Of a stretch of 64,000 bases of DNA, positions 19,733 to 29,832 are shown one piece after another (position 1 is the first letter of the stretch; the number at the start of each line of letters is the position of its first letter). A program made the position numbers and the translations under genes. Where the stretch lies: NCBI RefSeq assembly GCF_030915525.1, contig NZ_CP133269.1, positions 3,445,001 through 3,509,000 on the forward strand. The letters run 5' to 3'. The notes below the pieces were generated by a model, which saw only the letters and a list, made by a program, of their open reading frames with translations, searched no databases and was not told where the DNA came from. The DNA is from Neobacillus sp. PS2-9. Its GTDB lineage: Bacteria > Bacillota > Bacilli > Bacillales > Cytobacillaceae.

Positions 19733-19764
19733 AAAAGAACACCCCCATAAAGGAATGTTCTTTT
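19733..19764 (-). terminator. intrinsic terminator after mutL
   Basis: Minus-strand AAAAGAACATTCC / GGGGTGTTCTTTT hairpin followed by T residues, just past the mutL stop. Confidence 0.75.
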
Positions 19765-19769
19765 CACCA

Positions 19770-21710
19770 TTACATAACCCGTTTAAACATTTTTTCCATC
19801 TCATAAACCGAATAATGGACAATGATCGGCCTTCCATGCGGACAGGTAAATGGATCTGATGCTTTTCTCAGGTCATCGAGCAGGGCTTGGATTTCATCAT
19901 TCCGTAAATGACGATTGGCTTTAATCGAAGCTTTACAGCTCATCATTATCGCTGCTTCTTCACGCAGCTTTTTAATATCTACCTTCTTCATGGATAATAG
20001 CTGTTCAATCATGTCTTCAATGATTTGTTTTTCTTCCCCTTTAGGGAGCCACTGAGGATGAGAACGGACGATAAAACTATTCATCCCAAATTCCTCAAGA
20101 AAAACCCCCACTTTTTCCAATTCCTGTTGATGTTCGGTGATTTTCATATATTCATCTGTTGAATATTCAAAAGTTAACGGAACGAGCATTTCCTGCAATT
20201 CCGGTTCCACCTGTCCCACTTTTTCACGGAAATATTCATATTTCATCCGTTCCTGGGCCGCGTGCTGGTCAATGATATACAAGCCATTTTCATTTTGAGC
20301 AAAAATGTAGGTACCGTGCATTTGACCGATTGGATATAAGCGCGGCACACGGCTTGCTGATGGATTGCTTTCAGTTGAAATTGGTTTATCTTCAAAGGTA
20401 ACCTCAGTCGATTCAATCGTTTCAGGTAATTCTTCTGATTCCTCAACTCCACCACTAACACGTGAATTCTCATAACCAGCAGAGAAAGGATTAACCGATT
20501 CCCAACCTAATGATTCCCCCACTCTCTCAGATAGCAGCGGTTCTTTGCTAAAATGACTCGCTTCAATCGCATGAGACTCATTAACTCTTTCAAATGGAGC
20601 ACTCCATTGCTTTTGAACATTCATAGGTTCACTTTCGGGTATTGTTCCTTCATCCAACACGAAGGCTGTTTGCTCAGACTTCTGTACTTCTTTCTTAACA
20701 GGCGTGTAGGCTGTTGGAATTAATATCTTAGATTTGAACACCTCTTTAATCATTGATGTTACCAGTTCATTTAACTCCGCTTCCTTACTTATGCGGACCT
20801 CCATTTTTGAAGGATGAACATTCACATCTACAAGCAATGGATCCATCTCTATGTTTAGTAGAACAATTGGAAATCGTCCAATAGGAAGTAGGGTATGATA
20901 GCCCTCCTGAATGGCTTTCGCCAACGGATAGTTTTTAATAAACCGTCCATTAATCATTGTTGAGATATAGTTTCTCGAAGCCCTTGTAACCTCCGGCATC
21001 GAAGCAAATCCACTAATTTTGTAATCGAGTGAGGTACCTGAAATAGGAACTAACTGCTTAGCAATGACTAATCCATAAATGGAGGCCAGCACTTGACGAA
21101 CATCACCGTTTCCATTCGTTTGCAGCAGTTTCCTTTCGTTATGAATCAAACGGAAGGCTACTTCTGGATGAGAAAGAGCAAGGCGGTTGACAACATCTGT
21201 AATATTACCGAGCTCTGTATGAATGGTCTTCATATATTTAAGCCGTGCAGGCGTATTGAAAAATAAATCGGTAATGATGAGGTCCGTTCCCCGTCTACTC
21301 GACGTTTTTTCAAACACTTCAACCTTGCCGCCCTCAATAACTACCCGGTTTCCGGCACCTTCACCAGTCGAGGTCTTCATTTCAAGCCGTGAAACAGAGG
21401 CTATACTTGGCAGGGCTTCCCCTCGGAATCCAAGCGTACGGATACGAAACAGATCATTTTCATTTTTTATTTTACTGGTGGCGTGACGTTGAAAGGCAAT
21501 TAAAACATCCTCTTCGTCAATCCCATGACCATTATCAGTAATTCGAATCTTTGCCAATCCTGCTTCTTCTACCTCAATTTCAATCACGGTACTACCAGCA
21601 TCAATCGCATTTTCTACAAGCTCTTTTACAACAGAGGCGGGGCGTTCGACTACTTCTCCCGCCGCAATCTTATTGGATAGGGCGTCATCTAATTGAATAA
21701 TCTTCCCCAT
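19770..21710 (-). CDS. mutL: DNA mismatch repair protein MutL
   Basis: A 646-residue MutL, the ATP-operated coordinator of mismatch repair. The N-terminal GHKL ATPase has [15 protein letters not shown] and [11 protein letters not shown] Ser/Glu-rich linker (about residues 340-455) precedes the C-terminal endonuclease domain, with [12 protein letters not shown] matching the metal-binding DQHA-X2-E-X4-E motif; CPHGRPI near the end is the second metal-site motif. MutH-less bacteria use this nicking activity. It starts 19 bases after mutS, forming the usual mutS-mutL operon. Confidence 0.97.
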   Translation of the reverse strand: MGKIIQLDDALSNKIAAGEVVERPASVVKELVENAIDAGSTVIEIEVEEAGLAKIRITDNGHGIDEEDVLIAFQRHATSKIKNENDLFRIRTLGFRGEALPSIASVSRLEMKTSTGEGAGNRVVIEGGKVEVFEKTSSRRGTDLIITDLFFNTPARLKYMKTIHTELGNITDVVNRLALSHPEVAFRLIHNERKLLQTNGNGDVRQVLASIYGLVIAKQLVPISGTSLDYKISGFASMPEVTRASRNYISTMINGRFIKNYPLAKAIQEGYHTLLPIGRFPIVLLNIEMDPLLVDVNVHPSKMEVRISKEAELNELVTSMIKEVFKSKILIPTAYTPVKKEVQKSEQTAFVLDEGTIPESEPMNVQKQWSAPFERVNESHAIEASHFSKEPLLSERVGESLGWESVNPFSAGYENSRVSGGVEESEELPETIESTEVTFEDKPISTESNPSASRVPRLYPIGQMHGTYIFAQNENGLYIIDQHAAQERMKYEYFREKVGQVEPELQEMLVPLTFEYSTDEYMKITEHQQELEKVGVFLEEFGMNSFIVRSHPQWLPKGEEKQIIEDMIEQLLSMKKVDIKKLREEAAIMMSCKASIKANRHLRNDEIQALLDDLRKASDPFTCPHGRPIIVHYSVYEMEKMFKRVM

Positions 21711-21729
21711 ACAGTTCGCCTCCTTTTCT

Positions 21730-24333
21730 TTAGCCTTTTAATTTTTTCTGCAAATCGTACAGCATGTTAATGGCCTGTAACGGTGTCACATCTAACAAAT
21801 CTAATTCTTTTATTTTATCCAATACTCTCTTTTCTTTTGGAGAAGGTTCCTGCTTTTTCGTCTCTTTTAGTTCGTCAAAGAACGATAGCTGTGCTGGCTG
21901 CTCTGACCTTTTTTCTTCCATTATAATTGGTTTTTTAGCTGGGACAGCCTGAACATCAGACTGCTCAAGAGCTGATAAGATTTCGTTGGCCCGGTTAATT
22001 AATTCTGCAGGGAGTCCAGCCAACTGTGCCACATGAATTCCGTAACTCTTATCAGCGGGACCTTCTTTAATTTTATGAAGAAAAACTACCTTGCCATTAT
22101 GTTCAATCGCACTAACGTGAATGTTTTTGAGCTTGGTTAGTTCTTCTTCTAAAACCGTTAACTCATGATAGTGGGTTGAAAATAAGGTTTTTGCACCAAT
22201 CCGCTCATGAATGTATTCAATAATCGCCTGTGCTAACGCCATACCATCGTAAGTAGAGGTTCCACGGCCGATTTCATCAAATAAAATTAAGCTGTTTTGT
22301 GTGGCGTTCGCTATCGCATTTTTTGCCTCAAGCATTTCCACCATGAAAGTACTCTGACCGGAAATTAAGTCATCGGCTGCACCAATACGAGTGAATACCT
22401 GGTCAAAAATTGGCAGTACCGCTTGGGAAGCCGGAACATAGCAGCCGATTTGCGCTAAAATGGCGGTCAGGGCAATTTGGCGCATGTACGTACTTTTACC
22501 TGACATGTTTGGACCTGTGATTAACAATACTTCACGTTCATTGTCCATATAGCAGTCGTTGGGCACATACTCCTGGGCGTTTAATACCTTCTCAACCACT
22601 GGATGACGCCCTTCTTTAATCACAACACGGCGCTCGGTCGAAAACTCTGGTTTCACATATCGGCGCTCTTCACTAACCTGAGCAAAGCACTGGAGAACAT
22701 CTAATTCACTAACGATCTTCGCTAAAGCTTGTAAACGAGGAATTTGTTCCTTCACATTCTCGCGAATTTCCGTAAACAACTCATATTCCAGTTCACCGCA
22801 TTTTTCTTCTGCCTGTAAAATTAACGCTTCTTTCTCTTTTAATTCCGGGGTAATAAATCGTTCCGCATTCGTTAGCGTTTGCTTACGCTCATACTGCCCT
22901 TCTTTTAAAAGATGCAGGTTTGCCCGTGTGACTTCAATATAATAGCCAAACACCCGGTTATAACCAACCTTCAATGATTTAATGCCTGTTTTATCTCGTT
23001 CCTCACGCTCTAACTGAGCAATCCAGGTCTTACCGTTCCTGCTGGCATATCGATATTGATCTAGCTGCTCATTATACCCATCCGAAATCATATTTCCTTC
23101 TTTTAAAGAAAGGGGTGGATTTTCAACAATAGCTCGCTCTAATAAATCTGATACCTCTTCACAAGGATCAAGCCTTTCTGCCAACTGATTTACCTGTTCG
23201 TTCTGCATCGCTTGTAGGGTTTGTATTAAGTTAGGCACCTGCATTAAAGAACGCTTCAACTGCACCAAATCACGGGCATTGACATTACCAAAGGCTACCC
23301 GTCCGGCGAGTCGTTCCAAATCATAGACTTCCTTCAATTTTTCACGAAGCTCTTGACGTTCAAAATAGCGGCTCAATAGAACCTCGACTATGGCTTGACG
23401 CTGTCTAATCCCATCCTGGTCAATTAACGGCCGATCAATCCAGTGCTTTAACATCCTACCACCCATAGCCGTCATGGTTTCATCGAGCAACCATATTAAG
23501 GAGCCTTTTTTCCCCTTAGAACGAATCGTTTCCGTTAATTCAAGGTTTCGCTTTGAATAGTAATCAATTTTCATAAATTGATGAGTTTGATAGGTAGTGA
23601 CTGGCTGAAGATGGTCAAGGCTTCTTTTTTGGGAACGATATAAATAGTTAAAGAGCCTAGCTGCCGTTTGCTTTAATTTATCTTGGTTCAAATCCTCAAG
23701 CAGATGAGAAAAAGTCATATCTATCGAACTATTATCCTCAAAAGAAATAGCCATCACATCACGCTCACGCATTTTCTTTTGCAGCTCTCCGTCAAAGCTA
23801 CTTGATACGACTACTTCTTTGGCACTTAAAACCGCCAATTCATTTAGAACTTCTTCAAAATAATTGGTAAGCAGGGTCACTCGGCTTTCACCAGTTGAGA
23901 TATCGTTATATGCAAAGCCGTATGTTTGATCGTCAAATGCAGTAATAGAGGCAATATAGTTATTTTCTTTATCATTCAAGCCCTTACCATCCATTACTGT
24001 ACCTGGGGTAATTAACTGAACGACTTCCCGTCGGACCATTCCTTTGGTTAGTTTTGCGTCTTCCATTTGTTCACAAATCGCAACTTTATATCCTTTTGAA
24101 ATAAGCTGTTCAATATAGTTGGGAGCCGCATGGTATGGGACACCACACATAGGAATCCGATCTTCACTGCCGCCATCACGACTCGTTAATGTAATCTCTA
24201 ATTCCTGTGATGCTTTAATGGCATCCTCAAAAAACATTTCGTAAAAATCGCCTAAGCGAAAAAATAAAAAGGCATCTTGATAATCTGCCTTAACGGTTAA
24301 ATATTGCTGTATCATCGGCGTATAAGCAGCCAT
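21730..24333 (-). CDS. mutS: DNA mismatch repair protein MutS
   Basis: A MutS of 867 residues from the chosen ATG at 24333 ([11 protein letters not shown]), which has GGAGG five bases ahead; an upstream ATG would add 14 residues absent from homologues. The mismatch-reading motif [15 protein letters not shown] is near the N-terminus; the ATPase domain has Walker [10 protein letters not shown], Walker [17 protein letters not shown] and THYHEL. A Gln/Lys-rich tail with [10 protein letters not shown] should bind the sliding clamp. In B. subtilis the gene upstream is cotE; here cotE is 36 kb away. Confidence 0.97.
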   Translation of the reverse strand: MAAYTPMIQQYLTVKADYQDAFLFFRLGDFYEMFFEDAIKASQELEITLTSRDGGSEDRIPMCGVPYHAAPNYIEQLISKGYKVAICEQMEDAKLTKGMVRREVVQLITPGTVMDGKGLNDKENNYIASITAFDDQTYGFAYNDISTGESRVTLLTNYFEEVLNELAVLSAKEVVVSSSFDGELQKKMRERDVMAISFEDNSSIDMTFSHLLEDLNQDKLKQTAARLFNYLYRSQKRSLDHLQPVTTYQTHQFMKIDYYSKRNLELTETIRSKGKKGSLIWLLDETMTAMGGRMLKHWIDRPLIDQDGIRQRQAIVEVLLSRYFERQELREKLKEVYDLERLAGRVAFGNVNARDLVQLKRSLMQVPNLIQTLQAMQNEQVNQLAERLDPCEEVSDLLERAIVENPPLSLKEGNMISDGYNEQLDQYRYASRNGKTWIAQLEREERDKTGIKSLKVGYNRVFGYYIEVTRANLHLLKEGQYERKQTLTNAERFITPELKEKEALILQAEEKCGELEYELFTEIRENVKEQIPRLQALAKIVSELDVLQCFAQVSEERRYVKPEFSTERRVVIKEGRHPVVEKVLNAQEYVPNDCYMDNEREVLLITGPNMSGKSTYMRQIALTAILAQIGCYVPASQAVLPIFDQVFTRIGAADDLISGQSTFMVEMLEAKNAIANATQNSLILFDEIGRGTSTYDGMALAQAIIEYIHERIGAKTLFSTHYHELTVLEEELTKLKNIHVSAIEHNGKVVFLHKIKEGPADKSYGIHVAQLAGLPAELINRANEILSALEQSDVQAVPAKKPIIMEEKRSEQPAQLSFFDELKETKKQEPSPKEKRVLDKIKELDLLDVTPLQAINMLYDLQKKLKG

Positions 24334-24532
24334 AATGACCTCCACGGTTAAATTCATTTCGATTTCTTTCGACATATTATTATATCACATACCGGGAGTG
24401 TCAGGCACTCGTTGAATATTTGCCAAATTAATAGATAGTAGTACAAATTCCCATAAATTAATTTTACGATTTCCTGTTTTTCGACGATTTCCGAAATCAA
24501 TCCATGATAAAATTTGGAAAAGGGACGGTGGG

Positions 24533-25276
24533 ATGATGGAGTGGTTTGGCCGGAGCAATAAAAACTATGACTTTGATATGTTTTCGACTAGTCATTTTTT
24601 CGTACTAGCTATTTTAATCATTGGTTCAGTATGTATGTTTCTATTTAGAGATTCTCTTAAAAAGAAGAAGCTGCGGCAGGTTGAAATTGGATTGGCTATC
24701 TCACTAATTATTATGGAAGGTACCTATCATTTTTGGATGATTATAAATGGCAGCTGGAATGTCAGTCATGCCATTCCCCTTGAGTTGTGTAGCATCAGCT
24801 TGATGTTAACCATCGTATTGCTACTTACACGATTAAAAATAATCTATGAGATTTTACTATTTACTGCCTTACTAGGGGCGTCACAGGCATTACTTACACC
24901 ATTATTAAATTATGACTTTCCACATTTTCGTTTCTTTCATTTCTTTTATACTCATTTATTGATTATTTGGGTGCCTTTATATTTTACCTGGGTACTAGGG
25001 TATCACCCAACGATCTGGTCAGTGGTAAAACTGTTTGTGTTCCTAAATGTCTTGATGCCTATTATTATGTTCATCAATAAGGTAGTTGACGGGAATTATA
25101 TGTTCCTAAGCCATAAACCAGATAGCGCGAGTTTATTAGATGTGCTCGGCTCTTATCCGTGGTATATCTTATCGTTAGAGGGGCTGTTGATATCGCTAAG
25201 TTTAATCGTTTGGGTTATTTTCCGCGAAAAGGCTGTCAAACAACCAGAAGTGGACAGAGACCTCTCCATTCACTAA
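24533..25276 (+). CDS. TIGR02206/YwaF-family integral membrane protein
   Basis: A 247-residue protein with about seven membrane helices and the family features FSTSHFFVL near the start, an SHAIPLELCSISLML motif, and FPHFRFFHFFYTHLLI in the middle. This fits the YwaF/TIGR02206 family, whose function is unknown. ATG at 24533 or 24536; GGGACGGTGGG lies ahead. It is the first gene of the accessory block, divergent from mutS. Confidence 0.75.
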   Translation: MMEWFGRSNKNYDFDMFSTSHFFVLAILIIGSVCMFLFRDSLKKKKLRQVEIGLAISLIIMEGTYHFWMIINGSWNVSHAIPLELCSISLMLTIVLLLTRLKIIYEILLFTALLGASQALLTPLLNYDFPHFRFFHFFYTHLLIIWVPLYFTWVLGYHPTIWSVVKLFVFLNVLMPIIMFINKVVDGNYMFLSHKPDSASLLDVLGSYPWYILSLEGLLISLSLIVWVIFREKAVKQPEVDRDLSIH

Positions 25277-25351
25277 CGTATGTATTGACCTTTATTGATT
25301 AACTGAGTATAATAAATTACGTTGCTATTAAGAAACATAGAAGAACATTGA

Positions 25352-25368
25352 GTCCCAATAGCTCAGCA
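25352..25368 (+). repeat. decayed duplicate of the tRNA-Arg 5' end
   Basis: GTCCCAATAGCTCAGCA repeats exactly the first 17 bases of the tRNA at 25500. The sequence then diverges, although GTTCGAAT follows at once as if the middle of a tRNA had been lost, and GAATCAGC near 25425 repeats part of the tRNA terminator. No complete cloverleaf can be drawn. Confidence 0.7.
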
Positions 25369-25499
25369 CGTTCGAATATGCTTCATTGAAGTAACTTCAG
25401 CGTACTGATCGAGCCGCTTCTTGAATCAGCTTTCTGAGATCAGGACGGGATTAACTTATTGTGTGTTGGGAACAAAAATATTTTTTCATTTCTTCATTA

Positions 25500-25573
25500 G
25501 TCCCAATAGCTCAGCAGGATAGAGCAACAGTTTCCTAAACTGTAGGTCGGAGGTTCGAATCCTCTTTGGGACG
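25500..25573 (+). tRNA. tRNA-Arg (anticodon CCU)
   Basis: A complete 74-base cloverleaf. The acceptor GTCCCAA pairs with TTGGGAC, the D arm is GCTC/GAGC, the anticodon stem is ACAGT/ACTGT with loop TTCCTAA (anticodon CCT in DNA, reading AGG), and the T arm is GGAGG-TTCGAAT-CCTCT. CCA is not encoded. tRNA genes of this type are frequent integration sites, and the adjacent partial copy fits that. Confidence 0.93.
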
Positions 25574-25586
25574 TACAAAAGCCAGA

Positions 25587-25660
25587 AAACGCTGATTCTG
25601 ACGCTATTTAACCGTACATTTATGTCGGTTGATGTATAGCCTCGAATCAGCGTTTTTTTT
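25587..25660 (+). terminator. branched terminator after tRNA-Arg
   Basis: AACGCTGATTC (from 25588) pairs with GAATCAGCGTT before nine T. The loop contains its own hairpin ACCGTACAT / ATGTCGGT. Confidence 0.75.
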
Positions 25661-25689
25661 TTGCTTCAATCCTTTATAAAAAATGGTCC

Positions 25690-25884
25690 TTACATTTTCT
25701 TGTTATTACTTATTGGCGAACCGGCTACACCCCAATTTTCACTTGACACGTCATGTAATAATACTCTGATTGTTTCAGGTGAATTACCTAACGTCCGGCT
25801 AACTGCTGCTGTAATCTCTGAAATCAATTGCTGTTTTACTTCTTTCGGTCTACCTTCAAGCAAGTGTACCTGTACAATTGGCAT
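25690..25884 (-). CDS. 4-oxalocrotonate tautomerase family protein
   Basis: A 64-residue tautomerase. The start at 25884 (GGGAGG seven bases ahead) gives MPIVQVHLLEGR, so that Met removal exposes the catalytic Pro1; conserved Arg11-like and Arg39-like basic residues are in GRP and TIRVL. The family converts 2-hydroxymuconate to 2-oxo-3-hexenedioate in the catechol meta-cleavage pathway, but many homologues act on other substrates. Next to it is a hydratase/decarboxylase of the same pathway, which supports the aromatic link. Confidence 0.88.
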   Translation of the reverse strand: MPIVQVHLLEGRPKEVKQQLISEITAAVSRTLGNSPETIRVLLHDVSSENWGVAGSPISNNKKM

Positions 25885-25899
25885 TTCCAAACCTCCCGA

Positions 25900-26673
25900 T
25901 TATGAAATGACCGTCAAATCCATTTTACCCAATTCATCAAATTCAACCTCAATGGAATCTCCACTAAAAACATGAATCGCTTCGGTAATTCCACCGGTTA
26001 GTACAATCATCCCAGGTTCAATACAAAGCCCAGAGGAGTCTAACATTTTGACCAATTCAACCACCGATTGAACAGGATTTCCCATAACAGCTGAACCTTT
26101 TCCTTCTTGAACTACTTTACCATTCAACTTCATTCGAACCTGTGCTTTTTCCCATTGAAACTTATTTGGTACATATATTTGTTCCGAAAGAAAAAATTTT
26201 GTACTGGATGCATTATCTGCAACCACATCAATAAGGTTAAATGAAAAATTCTTATAACGGCTGTCAATGATCTCTAATGCTGGCATTATACCTTCAGTAG
26301 CTTGCCAAACCTCTTGCTCAGTAACATTATTTCCTTTTAGTTTCTTATTCATTAAGAACGCAAATTCTGGTTCCACCCGCGGATGAATCAAACCGTCCAA
26401 AGAAAGTTCCTGATTGGACATCTCCATTGACTTAAGCAATCTTCCGTAAATAGGTTGATTGACCCCTACCGATTGTTGCTTCGCGAAACTTGTTAGCCCC
26501 ATTTTCCAGCCGACAAATTGATCACCATTTTGTAATTCTTTTTCCGTGTTAATTTCTTGAATTTTATAAGCATCCTCAATTGTTATATTGGGATAACCTG
26601 TTGTTATTTTACTCATTTCTACAGCACTTTTTTGATGGCTGTAAATTTCTTTAGCAATGACATGTAAATCCAT
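25900..26673 (-). CDS. 2-oxopent-4-enoate hydratase / 4-oxalocrotonate decarboxylase family
   Basis: A protein of about 257 residues of the MhpD/DmpE/DmpH family within the FAH superfamily. The metal-binding Glu-x-Glu is in HPRVEPEFAF; GWKMGLTSFAKQ and the C-terminal GMIVLTGGITEAIHV are typical. It acts late in catechol meta-cleavage, by decarboxylating 2-oxo-3-hexenedioate or hydrating 2-oxopentenoate; I cannot decide which. I favour the ATG at 26673 (GGGG nine bases ahead); one at 26697 is possible. It is 15 bases upstream of the tautomerase gene and follows the esterase gene in one operon. Confidence 0.83.
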   Translation of the reverse strand: MDLHVIAKEIYSHQKSAVEMSKITTGYPNITIEDAYKIQEINTEKELQNGDQFVGWKMGLTSFAKQQSVGVNQPIYGRLLKSMEMSNQELSLDGLIHPRVEPEFAFLMNKKLKGNNVTEQEVWQATEGIMPALEIIDSRYKNFSFNLIDVVADNASSTKFFLSEQIYVPNKFQWEKAQVRMKLNGKVVQEGKGSAVMGNPVQSVVELVKMLDSSGLCIEPGMIVLTGGITEAIHVFSGDSIEVEFDELGKMDLTVIS

Positions 26674-26726
26674 GTTCTCATTCCCCGTTTTTTTCATTGA
26701 ATTTCCATATCTAAACTCTGGATGAA

Positions 26727-27371
26727 TTATCTTCGTAAATCATTTATAATCCAAGCTTGAAAATCCTGAAGATTTATTTCGGATACAGTGTGCCCTTCTG
26801 GATAAGATCGAAAGTTCACAGGAACCCCAAGCTCAGTAAAACAATCGACATTTTCTTTCCCCCACTCATATGGCAGAACCTGGTCATATTCCCCGTGTGA
26901 TATAAACACTGATAAATGTTTCCCTGGATTTATCCTGTATTCTTCCTTTACAAATTGAGGAATATAACCACTTAGCGCTACTACACCCTTAATCTTGTTT
27001 CCAAGGGTGAGAGCTAATGTCATGGAAACTATGGCTCCTTGGCTGAAGCCCAACAAGTATAATTGATCTGGGTCTAATTCATAATTTATTGATGCATAAT
27101 CAATAAAGTTAGCGAGCTTTTTGATTCCTTCATCGAAAACTTCTCGATGTGGTTTTCCATAGCCCTGGATTGTAAAGTAGGCAAATCCCGGACCTTGTGT
27201 CAAATGTCCCCTTACACTAAAAATAAAGAAGGAATCCTCCAGTCTATTAACAAGTGAAAGCATATTTTGTTCATTGCTTCCTATGCCATGCATAACAAAC
27301 AATGCGGGATACTTTTTCCCAGGAATTATATTCTTAGGACGGCGAAATTCATAAATCATTTCCGTTTCCAT
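26727..27371 (-). CDS. alpha/beta hydrolase (phospholipase/carboxylesterase family)
   Basis: A 214-residue alpha/beta hydrolase. The oxyanion region is FVMHGIGSNEQNM, the nucleophile Ser lies in LGFSQGAIVS, Asp in SHGEYDQVLP and His in PEGHTVSE, so the triad is complete. It resembles the small YfhH/carboxylesterase group. The start is ATG at 27371 with AGGGGG seven bases ahead; a TTG two codons upstream is less likely. It heads the hydratase-tautomerase operon and may supply or clear ester intermediates, though that link is only positional. Confidence 0.82.
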   Translation of the reverse strand: METEMIYEFRRPKNIIPGKKYPALFVMHGIGSNEQNMLSLVNRLEDSFFIFSVRGHLTQGPGFAYFTIQGYGKPHREVFDEGIKKLANFIDYASINYELDPDQLYLLGFSQGAIVSMTLALTLGNKIKGVVALSGYIPQFVKEEYRINPGKHLSVFISHGEYDQVLPYEWGKENVDCFTELGVPVNFRSYPEGHTVSEINLQDFQAWIINDLRR

Positions 27372-27581
27372 TTGCAAACCCCCTAGAGTTGTAAAATGTC
27401 TTTTTAATGTTTTGTTATATGAATTTTTATTCTCTTATAAAATACCAAATGTGAATATGGATTGTCAAAGTTTTTTTGTTAATACGAAATAAAGTTCACT
27501 ATTAGAAAACTATAAGAATAAGGAGAATTTCCAATCATTTCTTTTAATATCCGTCCTGTACTTTCTGCCTCTTTGGAACGT

Positions 27582-27611
27582 AAAAAAGCCTTGAAAATTC
27601 AAGGCTTTTTT
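27582..27611. terminator. bidirectional terminator after the AI-2E-family gene
   Basis: Perfect palindrome: AAAAAAGCCTTGAA followed by TTCAAGGCTTTTTT. Confidence 0.85.
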
Positions 27612-27634
27612 CTTTTGGAAATATAATCTGAGTT

Positions 27635-28744
27635 TTAAACAAAGGGTCCTTCACCTGTATAAGTTGCCGCTTTCCTCGCTCTTAAAAATCTGACTAAGTT
27701 CAAGATAATGACTTTACAAACAGCATAGGTTGGAACAGCCAACACCATTCCAAGTACCCCAGCAAGATTGCCTGCTGCCAAAAGAATAATGATAATAGTA
27801 GCTGGGTGTGTATCCAATGATTTACCTAAAATCATCGGAGACAGGAAATTCCCTTCTATTTGCTGGGCCACCAGGATAACGATGATTACAAATAAAGCCT
27901 TTGTTGGTGAATCAAAGAAAGCGACTAGTACGGCTGGCGCACCACCAATGATTGGCCCTACATATGGGATAATATTGGTGAAAGCTACAATCAGCGCCAT
28001 AATTAATGCATAGCGTAAGTCGATGATTAAATACCCGATAAAGGCTAAAGTACCGACAGCCAAGGCGACCACTACCTGCCCCTGAATGTATGCTGACAGT
28101 GTCTCTCCAGTTTCTTTTAGTATTTTTAAAGCATCATCCCGGTATCCAGCTGGAATAAACTTTGATACGGCTTCAGGAAATTTTTGTCCATCCTTAAACA
28201 TGTAAAATAATAAAAATGGAACAGTGACAAGAATAATCGCAATATTCGTGACGATGCCAAAAATGCCCATAATTATGTTCGTCAGTGTATTTGGCAGTGA
28301 ATTGGCATACTTCATTAAACGTTGTTGCACCGTATCGATCATTTCACTCTGCTGCTCTCTAAAGTTTTTAACCTCTGAAGACTTGACTACATCATTAACA
28401 AAATCAGTAGTCTTATGAGCAAAGTTAGGCAGATCATTAGCAAGCTCGGTTGCCTGTTTGGAAACAGCTGGAACTAGGCTACCTATTACCAATGCAAGAA
28501 CACAGCCAAATACAACATATATGACCAATATGGCTGCTATCCTAGGGAGTTTTTTGCGTTCCAGAAAATTAACAACCGGATTCAATAGAAAAAATAGGAA
28601 CCCAGTGATCAGAATTGGAAAGAACACCGTCGAGAAAAACACCCCTATAGGATTAAACATAAATGAGATTTTGGTTGAAACGAAAATAATTGTTAAAAGG
28701 AGCAAAATTTGAATTAACCAGAATTGAATTTTAGATTTAGACAC
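27635..28744 (-). CDS. AI-2E family transporter
   Basis: A 369-residue membrane protein of the PF01594 family, with about eight helices, a polar soluble stretch around residues 90-150 (SEVKNFREQQSEMIDTVQQR) and the conserved C-terminal half with TNIIPYVGPIIGGAPA and QQIEGNFLSPMILGKSLDTHP. Family members export autoinducer-2 or exchange sodium for protons; in Bacillus there are several paralogues (YueF, YtvI, YdbI types) and the substrate here is unknown. It is a single-gene unit with its own terminator. Confidence 0.88.
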   Translation of the reverse strand: MSKSKIQFWLIQILLLLTIIFVSTKISFMFNPIGVFFSTVFFPILITGFLFFLLNPVVNFLERKKLPRIAAILVIYVVFGCVLALVIGSLVPAVSKQATELANDLPNFAHKTTDFVNDVVKSSEVKNFREQQSEMIDTVQQRLMKYANSLPNTLTNIIMGIFGIVTNIAIILVTVPFLLFYMFKDGQKFPEAVSKFIPAGYRDDALKILKETGETLSAYIQGQVVVALAVGTLAFIGYLIIDLRYALIMALIVAFTNIIPYVGPIIGGAPAVLVAFFDSPTKALFVIIVILVAQQIEGNFLSPMILGKSLDTHPATIIIILLAAGNLAGVLGMVLAVPTYAVCKVIILNLVRFLRARKAATYTGEGPFV

Positions 28745-28844
28745 GGAATGTACCTCTTAGCTTCATTATTTGGAAAAATTATATCAAAATATTGGGATAA
28801 AATACAGTATTATCAATGTAAGACATTCCAATCAACATTGAACA

Positions 28845-29168
28845 TTATTTAAATTTAGTCCAATCATACATTTTTTGCCTTTGTTTTTTCATTCGCTCTT
28901 GTTTTTTACTTTCAACCTGTTTTTCTTTGTTAAAATTCATAATAAAACCACAGTCTTCACAGATGTAGGAATATATATTCGATTGCTCTGGGATTCTATT
29001 CAATGGATTGTCTTCTTCAGATTCTAAATAAAAGTGTATCTTGGCTTCAGATTTTATATTCCATCTCGTATCCTCATCATATTTTTGATATTCTGCAGCA
29101 AAAAAACCTTTTCGAAAATGGACCCCATTACATACAAGGCATTCAATTTCTTTTATATTTTTTTTCAA
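28845..29168 (-). CDS. zinc-ribbon protein of unknown function
   Basis: A 107-residue soluble protein with two CxxC knuckles, ECLVCNG near the N-terminus and YICEDCGF near residue 75, which probably hold one zinc ion. The C-terminus is highly basic (KKQERMKKQRQKMYDW). The start is taken as the TTG at 29168, eight bases after GGAGG; an upstream TTG overlaps that ribosome binding site. No specific family recognised. It stands alone between the transporter and isochorismatase genes. Confidence 0.65.
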   Translation of the reverse strand: MKKNIKEIECLVCNGVHFRKGFFAAEYQKYDEDTRWNIKSEAKIHFYLESEEDNPLNRIPEQSNIYSYICEDCGFIMNFNKEKQVESKKQERMKKQRQKMYDWTKFK

Positions 29169-29221
29169 TACAGACACCTCCAATTAATTTTATGAAGGTG
29201 GCCTATGTCCCAAAACAAAAA

Positions 29222-29251
29222 ATTGTCACGCGCTTATTTACACGTGACAAT
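29222..29251 (-). terminator. intrinsic terminator after the isochorismatase-fold gene
   Basis: ATTGTCACG / CGTGACAAT stem, followed on the minus strand by TTTTTTGTTTTGG. Confidence 0.8.
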
Positions 29252-29257
29252 CATTTA

Positions 29258-29806
29258 TTAATCTAGTAATTCTAAAACACCATCCGTATCAATAACTGTA
29301 GCAAATTCCTCGTGCAAGCTGACTAGAGCTAAGCTGTGGATTTCTTCAGCACTGTACAGCTTCCCATCATAACTAACTCTTTCGAAAGTAGCGGTCGCAT
29401 CAGATACGATGAATGGGGTAAAGCCGAGATTTTTTGCCATACGTGTTGTTGTAGAGACACAATGATCGGTTGTTAATCCTACAATAACAAGTGTTTCAAT
29501 CTCAGATTCTCTTAAATTTTCCTCCAAGTTCGTACCGATAAAAGCACTGTTTACATTTTTCACGATGACTAGTTCCTCTGGTCGGGGTGCAACAATTTCT
29601 TTAATATCACGCCCAGGATGATGCGCCAAGGAAGGATTGCTAATGTGCTGAACATGGATAACAGGTCGATCTGATTTTCTCCACTCGCTTAACAATAAGG
29701 CCATATTCTCTTCGGCATTTGGATTGTTTCTTCTTCCTTGCCTTGGATCATCAAAATATTTTTGCACATCTATTAATAATAAAGCAGCGTTTGCAGAGAT
29801 TTTCAT
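29258..29806 (-). CDS. isochorismatase-family cysteine hydrolase
   Basis: A 182-residue hydrolase with the isochorismatase fold. The catalytic triad is visible: Asp in ALLLIDVQKYF, Lys in LVIVKNVNSAF and Cys in GLTTDHCVSTT. It may act on nicotinamide, ureidoacrylate or a similar small amide; the substrate cannot be told. The ATG at 29806 has AGGAGG ahead. It follows the DJ-1/PfpI gene and both are divergent from a LysR regulator, so they form one controlled unit. Confidence 0.88.
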   Translation of the reverse strand: MKISANAALLLIDVQKYFDDPRQGRRNNPNAEENMALLLSEWRKSDRPVIHVQHISNPSLAHHPGRDIKEIVAPRPEELVIVKNVNSAFIGTNLEENLRESEIETLVIVGLTTDHCVSTTTRMAKNLGFTPFIVSDATATFERVSYDGKLYSAEEIHSLALVSLHEEFATVIDTDGVLELLD

Positions 29807-29832
29807 CAAAAACCCTCCTATTTTTATATGAA

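Noticed and set aside
19542..19748. 68-residue heptad-repeat protein on the minus strand and its plus-strand twin
   Set aside because: The start codon lies inside the mutL terminator, no ribosome binding site is present, and both strands are open because the repeat unit is 21 bp.
25350..25450. T-box leader
   Set aside because: No T-box consensus sequence and no downstream amino-acid gene; the similarity is to the tRNA itself.
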